A stretch of DNA of 64,000 bases from Clostridiales bacterium (GTDB lineage Bacteria > Bacillota > Clostridia > Oscillospirales > Acutalibacteraceae), in NCBI GenBank assembly GCA_019422525.1, contig JAHZDE010000008.1:1-64000 (forward strand). Direction: 5' to 3'. The notes below the pieces were generated by a model. That model did no database searches. It was not told the origin of the DNA and worked only from the letters and a program-made list of their open reading frames with translations. Position 1 is the first letter of the stretch; each line of letters opens with the position of its first letter. Positions 15,299 to 24,859 of the stretch are shown piece after piece. Position numbers and translations under genes: made by a program.

Positions 15299-18200
15299 GT
15301 GAAGAGCTTTGAAGGATTATTTGAAAGACAAATTGACTGCGCTTCTCTGCCGGATGCAGTGCGGAAAGGGGAAGTGCGCGCCATTTCGGTGGAAAAAGAG
15401 CAGCGTTTTTTGGAAATCACCGTGTTTTTTCCCAAGCCCATAGAGCGGGAAGCCCTGTTTCAGGCGGAAAAGCTGCTGGAAAACTCCCCTTTGCAGGTGG
15501 GGCGTGCGGTCATCCGTCCCCGCTATCCCGAAGAGAGCTTTTCGGCGGACTATTTTCCCAGCCTGGTAGCGGAACTAAAGCGCCGGGATGCCAGCGTCAA
15601 CGGCAGCTTTCAGGGAGCCACGGCCCGGTTACAGGAGCATACCTTTTTTGTGTCCCTGACCCACGGCGGCCACGAAATGCTCCTGGCACGAAAACTGGAC
15701 AAGGCGCTGTCCGCACTGATTCGGGAGGAGTTCGGCCTTTTGCTGGATGTGCAGTTTGAGGGGAAGCTGTCGCTGGAACCGGAGGACGCGGTACATATTG
15801 AGGCCATTAAAAAAGAAGAAGAAACCCGTCGCCGGGAAGCTGCTGTGGAGGAAGTGGAGCAGTATGAAGCCATGATGCAGGAGCGCCCCAAAAAAGGGAA
15901 AAAGCCTTCTATACCAAAAACCATCAGTATCCGCACAGAGGAGACTCTGTATCCTTCCATTTTGCCCGAAACAGCGCAGGACATTTTGGGCAGAATGGGA
16001 AAAGCCCAGCCGGTACCTATTGAGCGGGTGACGCCGGATATTGGCAGTACCTGCGTCTGGGGCGAAATTTTCGCCATCGAAAGCAAGGAAACAAGAGATA
16101 AGAGCCGGAAAATCTATTCCATCAGCATTACCGACTATACCAGCTCCATTACCCTGAAAATCATTCAGGATATAAAACAGTGTAAGCTCTTGGACACCCT
16201 GAAAAAGGGCATGTCCGTGCTGGCAAAGGGGCAGGTGGAATATGACAAATATGACCATGAGGACGTGATGCGGCCCCGGTGTCTGGCCACGGTGGAGCAG
16301 CGGAAAGTGGTGGACGATGCCGAGGAAAAGCGGGTGGAGCTGCACCTGCATACCAACATGTCCAGCATGGACGGCATGACCCCGGCCGGGGATTTAATCA
16401 AACGGGTGTTCAAATGGGGCCATAAAGCCATTGCCATTACCGACCACGGCGTTGCCCAGGCATTCCCCGACGCTATGAACGCGGTGGAAGCCATCCGCAA
16501 GGACGGGGGAGAGATGAAGGTCATTTATGGCGTGGAATCCTACTTTGTCAACGACATGGTGCCCGCCGTTTCCGGCCACACAGACATGCCGCTGGACGGG
16601 GAATACATCGTTTTCGACATTGAGACCACCGGCCTCAGCGCTGGCAACGACCGTATGACGGAAATCGGCGCAGTGCGCATGAAGAACGGGGAGATTCTCG
16701 ACAGCTTCGATACCTTTGTCAATCCCGAGCGGCCTATCCCGGCCAAAATTACCGAGCTGACCGGCATTAACGACGATATGGTCAAGGATGCCCCCAGTGA
16801 AAAAGAAGCGCTGGAAGCCTTTTATACTTTCTGCGGGGAAGGTTCCCCGGTGCTGGTGGCCCATAACGCCGAATTTGATACCTCCTTTATGAGGACGGCC
16901 GCCGGGCGCTGTGGTATGGAATTTTCTTTCCCCTATATCGACACGGTGCCCATGTGCCGCTCCCTGCTCAAAGGGATTAAAAACTGCAAACTGGACACCG
17001 TGGCAAATTATCTCAAGCTGCCGCCCTTCAACCATCACCGGGCCTGTGACGATGCGGCGGTGCTGGCACAGATTTTGCAGCAGCTGCTGATTCGCCTGAA
17101 AGAGGATACCGGCGCCAAAAATGTGACGGATATTAACACCTCTCTGGCAGGGGGCGACCCGAAAAAGCTGCCCACCTATCACCAGATTATTCTGGTCAAA
17201 AATAAAGCGGGACTGCGCAATCTCTACAAGCTGATTTCCTATGCCCATCTGGACTATTTCTATAAAAAGCCCCGAATTCCCAAAAGCGTACTGATAGAGC
17301 ACCGGGAGGGGTTGATTCTGGGCAGCGCCTGTGAGGCGGGCGAGCTATTCCGGGCCATTTTGCGCCATGAGCCCTGGGAAAAGCTGTGTGAAATCGCTTC
17401 GTTCTATGATTACTTGGAAATCCAGCCTTTGGGCAACAACGCCTTTATGCTGCGAAACGGGACTGCAAACAGCGAAGAGGATTTGAAGGAATTTAACCGC
17501 ACCGTTGTCCGTTTGGGGGAATATCTGCATAAGCCTGTAGTTGCCACCGGCGACGTTCATTTTATGGACCCCAAAGATGCCAAATACCGGGAAATCCTCA
17601 TGGCTGGGCAGGGATTCAGCGATGCTGCGGAGCAGGCGCCGTTGTATCTGCGCACCACCGGCGAGATGCTGCAAGAATTCAGCTATTTAGGCGAAGAAAA
17701 GGCCTATGAAGTAGTCGTAACCAACCCCAATAAAATCGCCGATAGTGTTGACATTGTGCGTCCTATTCCCGAGGGTGTGTTCCCGCCCTTCATTGACGGG
17801 GCCGAAGAGCAGCTGAACTCTATTTGCTGGAAGCGGGCCAAGGAAAAGTACGGCGACCCCCTGCCGGAAATCGTGGAGAAGCGCCTCAAGCGGGAACTGG
17901 ACTCTATCAACAAACACGGATTCTCCGTGCTGTATATGACTGCCCAAAAGCTGGTGGCCGATTCCGAAGCTCACGGCTATCTGGTAGGCTCCCGTGGTTC
18001 CGTTGGCTCTTCCTTTGTGGCCAGTATGTCCGGTATTTCCGAGGTAAACCCGCTGGAACCCCACTATATCTGCCCCAACTGTAAAAACAGCGAATTTATC
18101 ACCGACGGCAGCTATGGTTCCGGTTTTGACCTGCCACCCAAAAAGTGCCCCAAATGCGGCACCGACTACAACCGGGACGGCCACACCATCCCCTTTGAAA

Positions 18201-19663
18201 CCTTTTTGGGATTTGACGGCGATAAGACCCCCGATATTGATTTGAACTTCTCCGGCGAATACCAGTCCAGCGCCCACCGCTACACGGAAACCCTGTTCGG
18301 AAAGGACAACGTGTTTAAAGCCGGTACCATCGCCACCGTGGCGGATAAAACAGCTTTGGGCTTTGTGAAAAAGTATGCCGAAGAGCGGGGCATTCCCCTG
18401 CGCCGTGCAGAAGAGCAGCGGCTGGCCATCGGATGTACAGGCATCAAGCGTACCACCGGCCAACATCCCGGCGGCATGGTGGTGGTGCCAAAGGGCCACG
18501 ACGTGTATGAGTTCTGTCCCGTGCAGCACCCGGCCAACGACCAGAAATCCGACAACATCACCACCCACTTCGACTTCCATTCCATCCACGACACCATTTG
18601 TAAGCTGGATGAGCTGGGACACGATGTTCCCACCATTTATCACTATCTGGAGGAGTACACCGGCATCCCCGTGATGAATGTTTCCATGAGTGATCCGGAA
18701 GTCATGTCCTTGTTCCACTCCACCAAGGCCCTGGGGGTAAAGCCGGAGGACATCGATTCCGTCACCGGTACCTTCTCCCTGCCGGAGCTGGGCACGCCCT
18801 TTGTGCGCCAGATGTTGGTGGACTCCAAGCCGAAAACCTTTTCCGACCTGTTGCAGGTTTCCGGCCTGTCCCATGGTACCGACGTGTGGTTGGGCAACGC
18901 ACAGGAACTGATTAAAAACGGCACCTGCACCATTTCGGAAGTAATCGGTACCCGTGACAGCATTATGACCTATCTGATGCTGAAAGGGTTAGAGCCGAAA
19001 ATGGCCTTTAAGATTATGGAAATTGTCCGTAAGGGCAAAGCGCCCAAGCTCCTCACCGACGAGCACAAAAAGGCCATGAAGGAGCACAATGTCCCCGATT
19101 GGTATATTGAATCCTGTTTGAAAATCAAGTATATGTTCCCAAAAGCCCACGCTGCCGCCTATATGATTGCAGCATTGCGGCTGGGCTGGTACAAGGTGCA
19201 CAAGCCTGTGGAATACTATGCGGCCTATTTCTCTGTCCGCGGCGAAGACTTTGAGGGGGCAGTGGTCACCAAAGGCCGTGCCGCCGTGCGCCAGCGCATG
19301 AACGAAATCAACATGAAGGGCAAGGAAGCTTCCGCAAAAGAAGAGGCTGCCTATGCCACCTATCAGATTGTCAATGAAATGCTGGCCCGGGGGATTGAAG
19401 TGCTCCCCGTTGATTTGTACAAGTCCGCGGCCAAAAAGTTTCTGGTGGAAGATGGGAAAATCCGTCTGCCCTTCTCGTCTTTGTCCGGTGTAGGCGAAGC
19501 GGCTGCCATCAGCCTGGAAGAAGCCAGAGGAAGCGGCGGCCCCTATATTTCCATTGACGATTTACAGGCCCGCTCCAAGGTTACGAAGTCGGTTATTGAA
19601 ACTTTGAAAGAGGCGGGAGCCCTTGTGGGACTGCCGGACAGCAGCCAGATGAGCCTGTTTTGA
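15299..19663 (+). CDS. polC: DNA polymerase III alpha subunit, PolC type
   Basis: PolC is the main replicative polymerase of Firmicutes. Its 1454 residues include an N-terminal region and OB-fold, a PHP domain (HLHTNMSSMDG near 347) split by a DEDD proofreading exonuclease (DIETTGLS at about 440; the DEDDh-type HHRACDD later), and the PolC-specific zinc finger (CPNC near 924 and CPKC about 27 residues on). The polymerase core follows, with DKTPDIDLNFSGEYQ carrying catalytic aspartates. The internal exonuclease and zinc finger separate it from DnaE. It starts at GTG with GGAAGG upstream and is the last gene of the pyrH run. Confidence 0.98.
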   Translation: MKSFEGLFERQIDCASLPDAVRKGEVRAISVEKEQRFLEITVFFPKPIEREALFQAEKLLENSPLQVGRAVIRPRYPEESFSADYFPSLVAELKRRDASVNGSFQGATARLQEHTFFVSLTHGGHEMLLARKLDKALSALIREEFGLLLDVQFEGKLSLEPEDAVHIEAIKKEEETRRREAAVEEVEQYEAMMQERPKKGKKPSIPKTISIRTEETLYPSILPETAQDILGRMGKAQPVPIERVTPDIGSTCVWGEIFAIESKETRDKSRKIYSISITDYTSSITLKIIQDIKQCKLLDTLKKGMSVLAKGQVEYDKYDHEDVMRPRCLATVEQRKVVDDAEEKRVELHLHTNMSSMDGMTPAGDLIKRVFKWGHKAIAITDHGVAQAFPDAMNAVEAIRKDGGEMKVIYGVESYFVNDMVPAVSGHTDMPLDGEYIVFDIETTGLSAGNDRMTEIGAVRMKNGEILDSFDTFVNPERPIPAKITELTGINDDMVKDAPSEKEALEAFYTFCGEGSPVLVAHNAEFDTSFMRTAAGRCGMEFSFPYIDTVPMCRSLLKGIKNCKLDTVANYLKLPPFNHHRACDDAAVLAQILQQLLIRLKEDTGAKNVTDINTSLAGGDPKKLPTYHQIILVKNKAGLRNLYKLISYAHLDYFYKKPRIPKSVLIEHREGLILGSACEAGELFRAILRHEPWEKLCEIASFYDYLEIQPLGNNAFMLRNGTANSEEDLKEFNRTVVRLGEYLHKPVVATGDVHFMDPKDAKYREILMAGQGFSDAAEQAPLYLRTTGEMLQEFSYLGEEKAYEVVVTNPNKIADSVDIVRPIPEGVFPPFIDGAEEQLNSICWKRAKEKYGDPLPEIVEKRLKRELDSINKHGFSVLYMTAQKLVADSEAHGYLVGSRGSVGSSFVASMSGISEVNPLEPHYICPNCKNSEFITDGSYGSGFDLPPKKCPKCGTDYNRDGHTIPFETFLGFDGDKTPDIDLNFSGEYQSSAHRYTETLFGKDNVFKAGTIATVADKTALGFVKKYAEERGIPLRRAEEQRLAIGCTGIKRTTGQHPGGMVVVPKGHDVYEFCPVQHPANDQKSDNITTHFDFHSIHDTICKLDELGHDVPTIYHYLEEYTGIPVMNVSMSDPEVMSLFHSTKALGVKPEDIDSVTGTFSLPELGTPFVRQMLVDSKPKTFSDLLQVSGLSHGTDVWLGNAQELIKNGTCTISEVIGTRDSIMTYLMLKGLEPKMAFKIMEIVRKGKAPKLLTDEHKKAMKEHNVPDWYIESCLKIKYMFPKAHAAAYMIAALRLGWYKVHKPVEYYAAYFSVRGEDFEGAVVTKGRAAVRQRMNEINMKGKEASAKEEAAYATYQIVNEMLARGIEVLPVDLYKSAAKKFLVEDGKIRLPFSSLSGVGEAAAISLEEARGSGGPYISIDDLQARSKVTKSVIETLKEAGALVGLPDSSQMSLF

Positions 19664-19676
19664 CGGAAAATAGGGA

Positions 19677-19706
19677 TTGACAGAAAAGATACTGCTGTGC
19701 TATCAT
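19677..19706 (+). promoter_or_regulatory. sigma-A promoter of the his operon
   Basis: TTGACA (19677-19682, perfect) and TATCAT (19701-19706) are 18 bp apart, just after the polC stop. The predicted transcript has a leader of about 105 nt. Confidence 0.75.
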
Positions 19707-19724
19707 AGTAGCACGCTAAAGCGA

Positions 19725-19786
19725 CAGGCGATGTGGATATGGGTATTTTGCCAATAGCCTGATTCTCTGTGAATCATAGATTTTTT
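19725..19786 (+). other. structured leader of the his operon, attenuator-like
   Basis: CAGGC...TGG (19725-19736) can pair with CCA...GCCTG (19751-19761). A second hairpin, TGATTC/GAATCA (19760-19776), is followed within 4 nt by six T. The two stems share bases 19760-19761, so they cannot form fully together. There is no T-box sequence and no His-rich leader peptide. Regulation by mutually exclusive folding is inference. Confidence 0.4.
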
Positions 19787-19817
19787 AGTTTACCCCCTAT
19801 TGAGGAAGGATGTTACC

Positions 19818-21023
19818 ATGAAAGTTTACAATAAAATTACCCCCGAAGGCACCCGGGACCTTCTCTTTGAGGAATGTGCCGCCCGCCGTTTGGCGGAAAG
19901 CCGCCTGAAACAGGTGTTTGTCTCCCATGGCTATCAGGAAGCGGTTACGCCAGGCATCGAATTTTATGATGTGTTCGAGCCTGCCTACTCTGGTATTCCC
20001 CAGGAAATCATGTATAAAATGAGCGACCAGAAAGGCCGTCTCATGGTGCTCCGGCCGGATACTACCACCCCCATTGCCCGGCTGGCCGCTACCCGTTTAC
20101 AGAATATGGAGCGCCCCATGCGCTTTTATTATAACCAGCCCATCTACCGCAGCAACCCCGGCCTCACCGGACGCAGCAACGAGACCGTCGAATCCGGCGT
20201 AGAACTGCTGGGCGCCGGCGGAAAGCGTGCGGATGTGGAGGCTATCGCCATCGCAGCACAGGCCATGGAAAGCTGCCTGCCCGGCTTCCGTATGGAAATC
20301 GGCCATGCGGGATTTTTCCGCGCATTAGCTTCCGAACTGCCCATTGGCGAAGAAGAGCGGGAAGAAATCCGCAGCACCATTGAGTCCAAAAACTATGCGG
20401 CCCTGAATACCATTCTTGAAAAATTGCCGGACAGCCCAGCGGTTCGGGCTATGGCCAGATTGCCCCGGCTGTTTGGCGGCAAAGAGGTGTTCGAGGAAGC
20501 GTTCTCTCTGTGCAGCAGCCCCGAAGCCGTGGAAACTCTCCGCTATTTGCAGGAACTGTATGAATCCCTGTCTGGCTTGGGCCTTGGCAGCCGCATGATG
20601 GTGGATTTGGGACTGGTACAGCGCAACGATTACTACACCGGCGTAGTATTCAGCGCCTATGTGGAAGAGTGGGGAGACGCAGTGCTATTGGGCGGCCGGT
20701 ATGATAACCTGTTGGCCCGGTTTGATTCTCCCATGCCCGCCGTAGGCTTTTCTGTCATTGTGGACGCTGTGGCACAGGCCATGATAAAGCGGGGGCAGGG
20801 AGCAGAAGTGAAAAAGCCCGATGTGCTGATTTTTGCCGAAGAGGGTATGGAATTGGCAGGTATTCAATATGCCCAGCGGCTGACAAAAGAGGAAGGGCTG
20901 ATTTGTGAAAATGCCCTGTGTGATACGCTGGAAGAAGCGAAAGCGTTGGCTGAGAAAAAAGGCATTGCCCGGGTGGATATTGTTGGGAAAACAGAAATCG
21001 TGAAAGGGGGCGAGTGCCAGTGA
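19818..21023 (+). CDS. hisZ: ATP phosphoribosyltransferase regulatory subunit HisZ
   Basis: HisZ is a catalytically dead histidyl-tRNA-synthetase paralogue that binds short-form HisG and gives it histidine feedback control. The 401 residues show the class II aaRS-like core: TPEGTRDLLFEE, LRPDTTTPIARLAA, and a motif-3-like LGGRYDNLL. HisS proper is excluded by length, the lack of a full anticodon domain and the overlap with a short hisG. AGGAAGG precedes the ATG at 19818. The last codons overlap the hisG start by 4 nt (GTGA), indicating translational coupling. Confidence 0.93.
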   Translation: MKVYNKITPEGTRDLLFEECAARRLAESRLKQVFVSHGYQEAVTPGIEFYDVFEPAYSGIPQEIMYKMSDQKGRLMVLRPDTTTPIARLAATRLQNMERPMRFYYNQPIYRSNPGLTGRSNETVESGVELLGAGGKRADVEAIAIAAQAMESCLPGFRMEIGHAGFFRALASELPIGEEEREEIRSTIESKNYAALNTILEKLPDSPAVRAMARLPRLFGGKEVFEEAFSLCSSPEAVETLRYLQELYESLSGLGLGSRMMVDLGLVQRNDYYTGVVFSAYVEEWGDAVLLGGRYDNLLARFDSPMPAVGFSVIVDAVAQAMIKRGQGAEVKKPDVLIFAEEGMELAGIQYAQRLTKEEGLICENALCDTLEEAKALAEKKGIARVDIVGKTEIVKGGECQ

Positions 21024-21655
21024 AACCGCTTCGCATAGCACTGACCAAGGGCCGTTTGGAAAAAGATACCGTGGCCCTGTTTGAAAAGCTGGGAATGGAC
21101 TGCACCGCCGTTCATAATAAAGGCCGTCAGCTGATTCTGCCCATCGGTGACGGCAGCATCGAAGTGGTGCTTGCCAAGGCCGCCGATGTGATCACCTATG
21201 TAGAGCACGGCGTATGTGACATGGGTGTGGTGGGTAAGGATACCATCATGGAAAACGGCAGCCGGTTCTATGAGGTGCTGGATTTGGGCTTTGGCAAATG
21301 CCGATTTGCTCTGGCCGGGCCCAAGGGTAAGGATTTTTACGAGGGCTTTTCCGAAAAGACGGTGGCCTCCAAATATCCCAACGTGACCCGTGCTTTTTTT
21401 GAAAGCAAGGCCATGGACGTGCGGGTTATCAAAATCGAGGGCTCCGTGGAGCTTGCGCCTCTGCTGGGCCTTTCCGACGCCATCGTGGATATTGTAGAGA
21501 CAGGCTCCACCTTAAAGGAAAACGGGCTGGAAGTCAAGGAGACAGTGGCTGACATTTCCGCCCGGCTCATCGTCAACACCGCCAGCATGAAACTTCATAA
21601 ACAGGAAATTGAAGCCCTTTCTGCAAGAATGGAAGAGGCAATTAAAACGAACTAA
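21020..21655 (+). CDS. hisG: ATP phosphoribosyltransferase, short form
   Basis: HisG joins ATP and PRPP, the committed step of histidine synthesis. The 211-residue length is the short form, which lacks the C-terminal ACT-like domain and needs HisZ. Motifs are LTKGRLEKDTVALF at the start and the PRPP-binding DIVETGSTLKENGL. Start choice: the GTG at 21020 overlaps the hisZ TGA in the classic GTGA arrangement and has GGGGG about 10 nt upstream; the GTG at 21014 is the alternative. Confidence 0.96.
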   Translation: MKPLRIALTKGRLEKDTVALFEKLGMDCTAVHNKGRQLILPIGDGSIEVVLAKAADVITYVEHGVCDMGVVGKDTIMENGSRFYEVLDLGFGKCRFALAGPKGKDFYEGFSEKTVASKYPNVTRAFFESKAMDVRVIKIEGSVELAPLLGLSDAIVDIVETGSTLKENGLEVKETVADISARLIVNTASMKLHKQEIEALSARMEEAIKTN

Positions 21656-21691
21656 ACTTAGCATAAAAGTTTACAATGAGGAGGAATTCCT

Positions 21692-22984
21692 GTGATTCAG
21701 ACCGTAACCGGCAGCGCAGATGTCTGCCGTGGATTTATTGAAAAACTGAAAGAACGTATTGGAGAAAACGACCGCAAGGTAGACGGCATCGTAGCTGAAA
21801 TTATCGAGACGGTGCGGAAAAACGGCGATGCAGCGGTGCGCGCCTATACCGAAAAGTTTGACGGCGCGGCCCCGGAAAAAACGGAGATTTCCAAAGAAGA
21901 GCTGAAGGAGCTGGCTGCCCAATGCGACCCCAAGTTCCTTTCTGCACTGGAAAAAGCCGCCGCCAATATCCGGGACTTCCACCAGCGGCAAAAGCAGCAG
22001 AGCTGGCTCACCACCAAGGAAAACGGCGTCATGATGGGCCAGCGGGTGCGCGGCCTGCATCGGGTGGGTATCTATGTGCCCGGTGGTACGGCGGCCTATC
22101 CGTCCTCGGTGCTGATGAACGCCATCCCCGCCAAAATCGCCGAGGTGGGGGAGATTATCATGGTGACGCCTCCCGCCAAAAACGGCAAGCCTAACCCTGA
22201 TATTATGGCAGCCGCGCTGGTGGCTGGTGTTGACCGGGTATTTCTCATGGGCGGCGCGCAGGCAGTGGCGGCGCTGGCATTCGGAACCGAGACGGTTCCC
22301 AAGGTGGACAAGATTGTGGGCCCGGGTAATATCTTTGTGGCTACGGCGAAAAAGCAGCTGTACGGCACGGTGGACATCGACATGATTGCCGGCCCCAGCG
22401 AAATCCTGATTGTAGCAGACGAAACGGCAAAGCCCGCCTATCTGGCGGCAGATTTGATGTCTCAGGCAGAACATGACCGCATGGCTTCCTCTATTCTCAT
22501 CACCACCAGCGAAAAGCTGGCGGCGGAAACGGTAGAGGAGCTTACAAAGCAAATGGCGCTTCTTTCCCGAAAGGACATTATCGAGGAAGCTCTGACCAAT
22601 TTCGGTGGGATTATTGTCTGCGAAACCATGGACGAAGCGGTGGAGTTTGCAAACGACCTTGCCCCGGAGCATTTGGAAGTTTGCTGCGAGAACCCCATGG
22701 AGTATGTGGGCCGGATGGACAACGCCGGTTCGGTGTTCTTGGGCAATTATTCTCCCGAACCCTTAGGCGACTATTTTGCAGGGCCGAACCATGTGCTCCC
22801 TACCAGCGGCACAGCAAGATTCTTCTCCCCCCTGTCGGTGGATAGCTTTATTAAGAAGTCCAGCTTTATTTATTACACCAAACCGGCGCTGAAAGAAGCC
22901 GCAGAGGAGATTATCTGCTTGGCAGAGACCGAGGGACTGACTGCCCACGCCAATTCCATTCAGGTGCGAAAACAGGATTTTTAA
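21692..22984 (+). CDS. hisD: histidinol dehydrogenase
   Basis: HisD is the zinc enzyme that oxidises histidinol to histidine with two NAD+. The 430 residues carry YVPGGTAAYPSSVLMNAIPA, the IVGPGNIFVATAKKQLYG and DMIAGPSEILI segments, SQAEHDR with metal-ligand residues, and GPNHVLPTSGTARF. The GTG start has GAGGAGG upstream. The gene lies 36 nt after hisG in the same operon. Confidence 0.97.
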   Translation: MIQTVTGSADVCRGFIEKLKERIGENDRKVDGIVAEIIETVRKNGDAAVRAYTEKFDGAAPEKTEISKEELKELAAQCDPKFLSALEKAAANIRDFHQRQKQQSWLTTKENGVMMGQRVRGLHRVGIYVPGGTAAYPSSVLMNAIPAKIAEVGEIIMVTPPAKNGKPNPDIMAAALVAGVDRVFLMGGAQAVAALAFGTETVPKVDKIVGPGNIFVATAKKQLYGTVDIDMIAGPSEILIVADETAKPAYLAADLMSQAEHDRMASSILITTSEKLAAETVEELTKQMALLSRKDIIEEALTNFGGIIVCETMDEAVEFANDLAPEHLEVCCENPMEYVGRMDNAGSVFLGNYSPEPLGDYFAGPNHVLPTSGTARFFSPLSVDSFIKKSSFIYYTKPALKEAAEEIICLAETEGLTAHANSIQVRKQDF

Positions 22985-23075
22985 AATAGTGGAAAGCTCT
23001 TTGCTTTTTCACATGCAGTTTTTAGAAAAATGAGAGTTTATTGACTCAGTAATACCATAGAAATGAGGGAAGACC

Positions 23076-24128
23076 ATGTACCAGCTCAATGAGAAAATCC
23101 GCAATCTAAAGCCCTATGACCCCATTTCCGGGGAGTATGCCATCCGGCTGGATGCCAACGAATCGTTTTTTGGCCTGCCGGAGGATCTTCGGCAGGAGTT
23201 TGCCCATATTGCCTCTGAGCTGGCGCTGAACCGTTATCCCGACCCCCTTTCCACTCAGGTGTGCAAAGCCTTTGCCGACTACTATCAGGTCCCCGTGGAG
23301 AATGTCACCGCTGGGAACGGCTCCGACGAGCTCATCTCGATTATCTGCAATTCTTTTCTGGAAAAGGGGGATGCGTTCCTTACCTTGGAGCCGGATTTCT
23401 CCATGTACCGCTTTTATGGCGTCATTGCCGAAGGGGTACCGGTCACATTGCAAAAGCCGGAAAATCTGCGGATTGATGTGGACGAAGTCATCAGTGTGTG
23501 CCGGGAAAAGAATATCAAGCTGCTGATTTTCTCGAACCCCTGTAATCCCACCTCTTTGGGGTTGGGACGGGAAGAAGTGCGGCGGCTGATTACATCGGTG
23601 GATGCGCTGGTGGTGCTGGACGAAGCTTATATGGATTTCTGGAATCAGAGCCTACTGCCCGAGTTTGACAAATATGATAATTTGTTGATTCTCCGCACCT
23701 GTTCCAAGGCATTTGGCGGCGCTGCTTTGCGGTTGGGGTTTGCCGTTGGCGTGATGCCTCTTACCAACGCATTGAAAGCGGTAAAGTCTCCCTATAACCT
23801 CAATTCCTTTACACAAGCAGCCGGGGCGGCCCTTCTTCGCCGGAAAGAAGAAGCGAAAGCGGCACTGGCCGAAATCCTCATTTCCAAAGCCGAGCTGCTG
23901 GACGGCGTGAAGGCGCTGGCCCAAAGGTTCCCCGGCGAGATGGAAGTTTTTGAAAGCGACACCAATTTCGTATTTATCCGCACAGAAAGATATTTGGAAA
24001 TCTTCCAGTACATGTTGGAAAAAGGGATTGCCATTCGGAAGTTTACCGGGTATCTGCGCATTACTGCCGGCAGCCGGGAAGAAAATCGGGCGGTGCTGAA
24101 CGTGCTGGAAGAATTTTTCACCAAATAA
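23076..24128 (+). CDS. hisC: histidinol-phosphate aminotransferase
   Basis: HisC is a PLP enzyme that transfers the amino group from glutamate to imidazole acetol phosphate. The 350-residue fold-type I protein has NRYPDP, the GNGSDELI cofactor loop, SNPCNPT, VVLDEAYMDF with the pyridine-binding Asp, and RTCSKAFGGAALRLGF with the Schiff-base Lys. GAGGGAAG precedes the ATG. A 91-nt gap after hisD holds no clear promoter or terminator, so I treat it as part of the operon. Confidence 0.95.
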   Translation: MYQLNEKIRNLKPYDPISGEYAIRLDANESFFGLPEDLRQEFAHIASELALNRYPDPLSTQVCKAFADYYQVPVENVTAGNGSDELISIICNSFLEKGDAFLTLEPDFSMYRFYGVIAEGVPVTLQKPENLRIDVDEVISVCREKNIKLLIFSNPCNPTSLGLGREEVRRLITSVDALVVLDEAYMDFWNQSLLPEFDKYDNLLILRTCSKAFGGAALRLGFAVGVMPLTNALKAVKSPYNLNSFTQAAGAALLRRKEEAKAALAEILISKAELLDGVKALAQRFPGEMEVFESDTNFVFIRTERYLEIFQYMLEKGIAIRKFTGYLRITAGSREENRAVLNVLEEFFTK

Positions 24129-24143
24129 CAGGGAGGGGCCACT

Positions 24144-24728
24144 ATGGAGATGGAACGTACTGCACAGGTTGCGAGAAAATCAAAGGAAACGGATATTGCC
24201 GTCACGGTTTCGCTGGACGGCGGGCCGGTGGAAATTGAAACCGGCATCGGATTTTTTGACCATATGCTCACGGCGTTGGCGGTTCACGGCGGTTTTGGAA
24301 TGAAAGTCCACGCGGAGGGCGATTTGTATGTGGATTGCCACCATACTATTGAGGACACCGGCATTGTGCTGGGACAGGCCTTCGGAAAAGCGCTGGGGGA
24401 TAAGGGCGGCATCTGCCGGTTTGGCAGCTTTTTTGTGCCCATGGATGAAGCGCTGGCCTTTGCTTCGGTAGACATCAGCGGACGGCCGTTTCTGGTGTTC
24501 CAGGGGGAATTCCCGGAAGAGCGGGTGGGGGATTTTGACACCTGCATGACCGAGGAGTTTTTCCGGGCACTGGCCTTTAACGCCGGCATGACGCTGCACC
24601 TGCGGGTGGAATATGGCAAAAACTCCCATCACATGATTGAAGCCCTTTTCAAGGCGGCAGCCCATGCGTTGCGGGAAGCTACAGCGCCCAGCGGCGGCGG
24701 GGTACTTTCCACCAAGGGAATTTTGTGA
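24144..24728 (+). CDS. hisB: imidazoleglycerol-phosphate dehydratase
   Basis: HisB dehydrates imidazole-glycerol phosphate. The 194 residues form the monofunctional IGPD, without the histidinol-phosphatase domain found in E. coli. The manganese-binding motifs are HxxxDxHHTIEDTG-type (DCHHTIEDTGIVLGQAFG) and KNSHHMIEALFKA, with GIGFFDHML ahead of them. GGAGGGG precedes the ATG, 15 nt after hisC. No histidinol phosphatase gene is in the window. Confidence 0.97.
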   Translation: MEMERTAQVARKSKETDIAVTVSLDGGPVEIETGIGFFDHMLTALAVHGGFGMKVHAEGDLYVDCHHTIEDTGIVLGQAFGKALGDKGGICRFGSFFVPMDEALAFASVDISGRPFLVFQGEFPEERVGDFDTCMTEEFFRALAFNAGMTLHLRVEYGKNSHHMIEALFKAAAHALREATAPSGGGVLSTKGIL

Positions 24729-24805
24729 TATACTGGAAGTGTACATCCATATGATTTCAATACAGAGTTGAGACTTTAAGAAGGAAGAGAAGAAGATTTG
24801 TGAAT

Positions 24806-24844
24806 CCCGCACGGCGGGAAACGGATTCGGCGGCTGGACCGCCG
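24806..24844 (+). other. two tandem GC-rich hairpins before the hisA-hisI fusion
   Basis: CCCGC/GCGGG (loop 3 nt, 24806-24818) and CGGCGG/CCGCCG (loop 5 nt, 24828-24844) lie in the 131-nt gap between hisB and the fused gene. No T run follows and the Shine-Dalgarno begins 3 nt later. They may affect translation or mRNA processing rather than terminate. Confidence 0.5.
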
Positions 24845-24859
24845 GGAAAGGATAAATGT

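Noticed and set aside
19707..19817. T-box riboswitch in the his leader
   Set aside because: No T-box bulge sequence and no specifier-loop arrangement; the leader is also too short.
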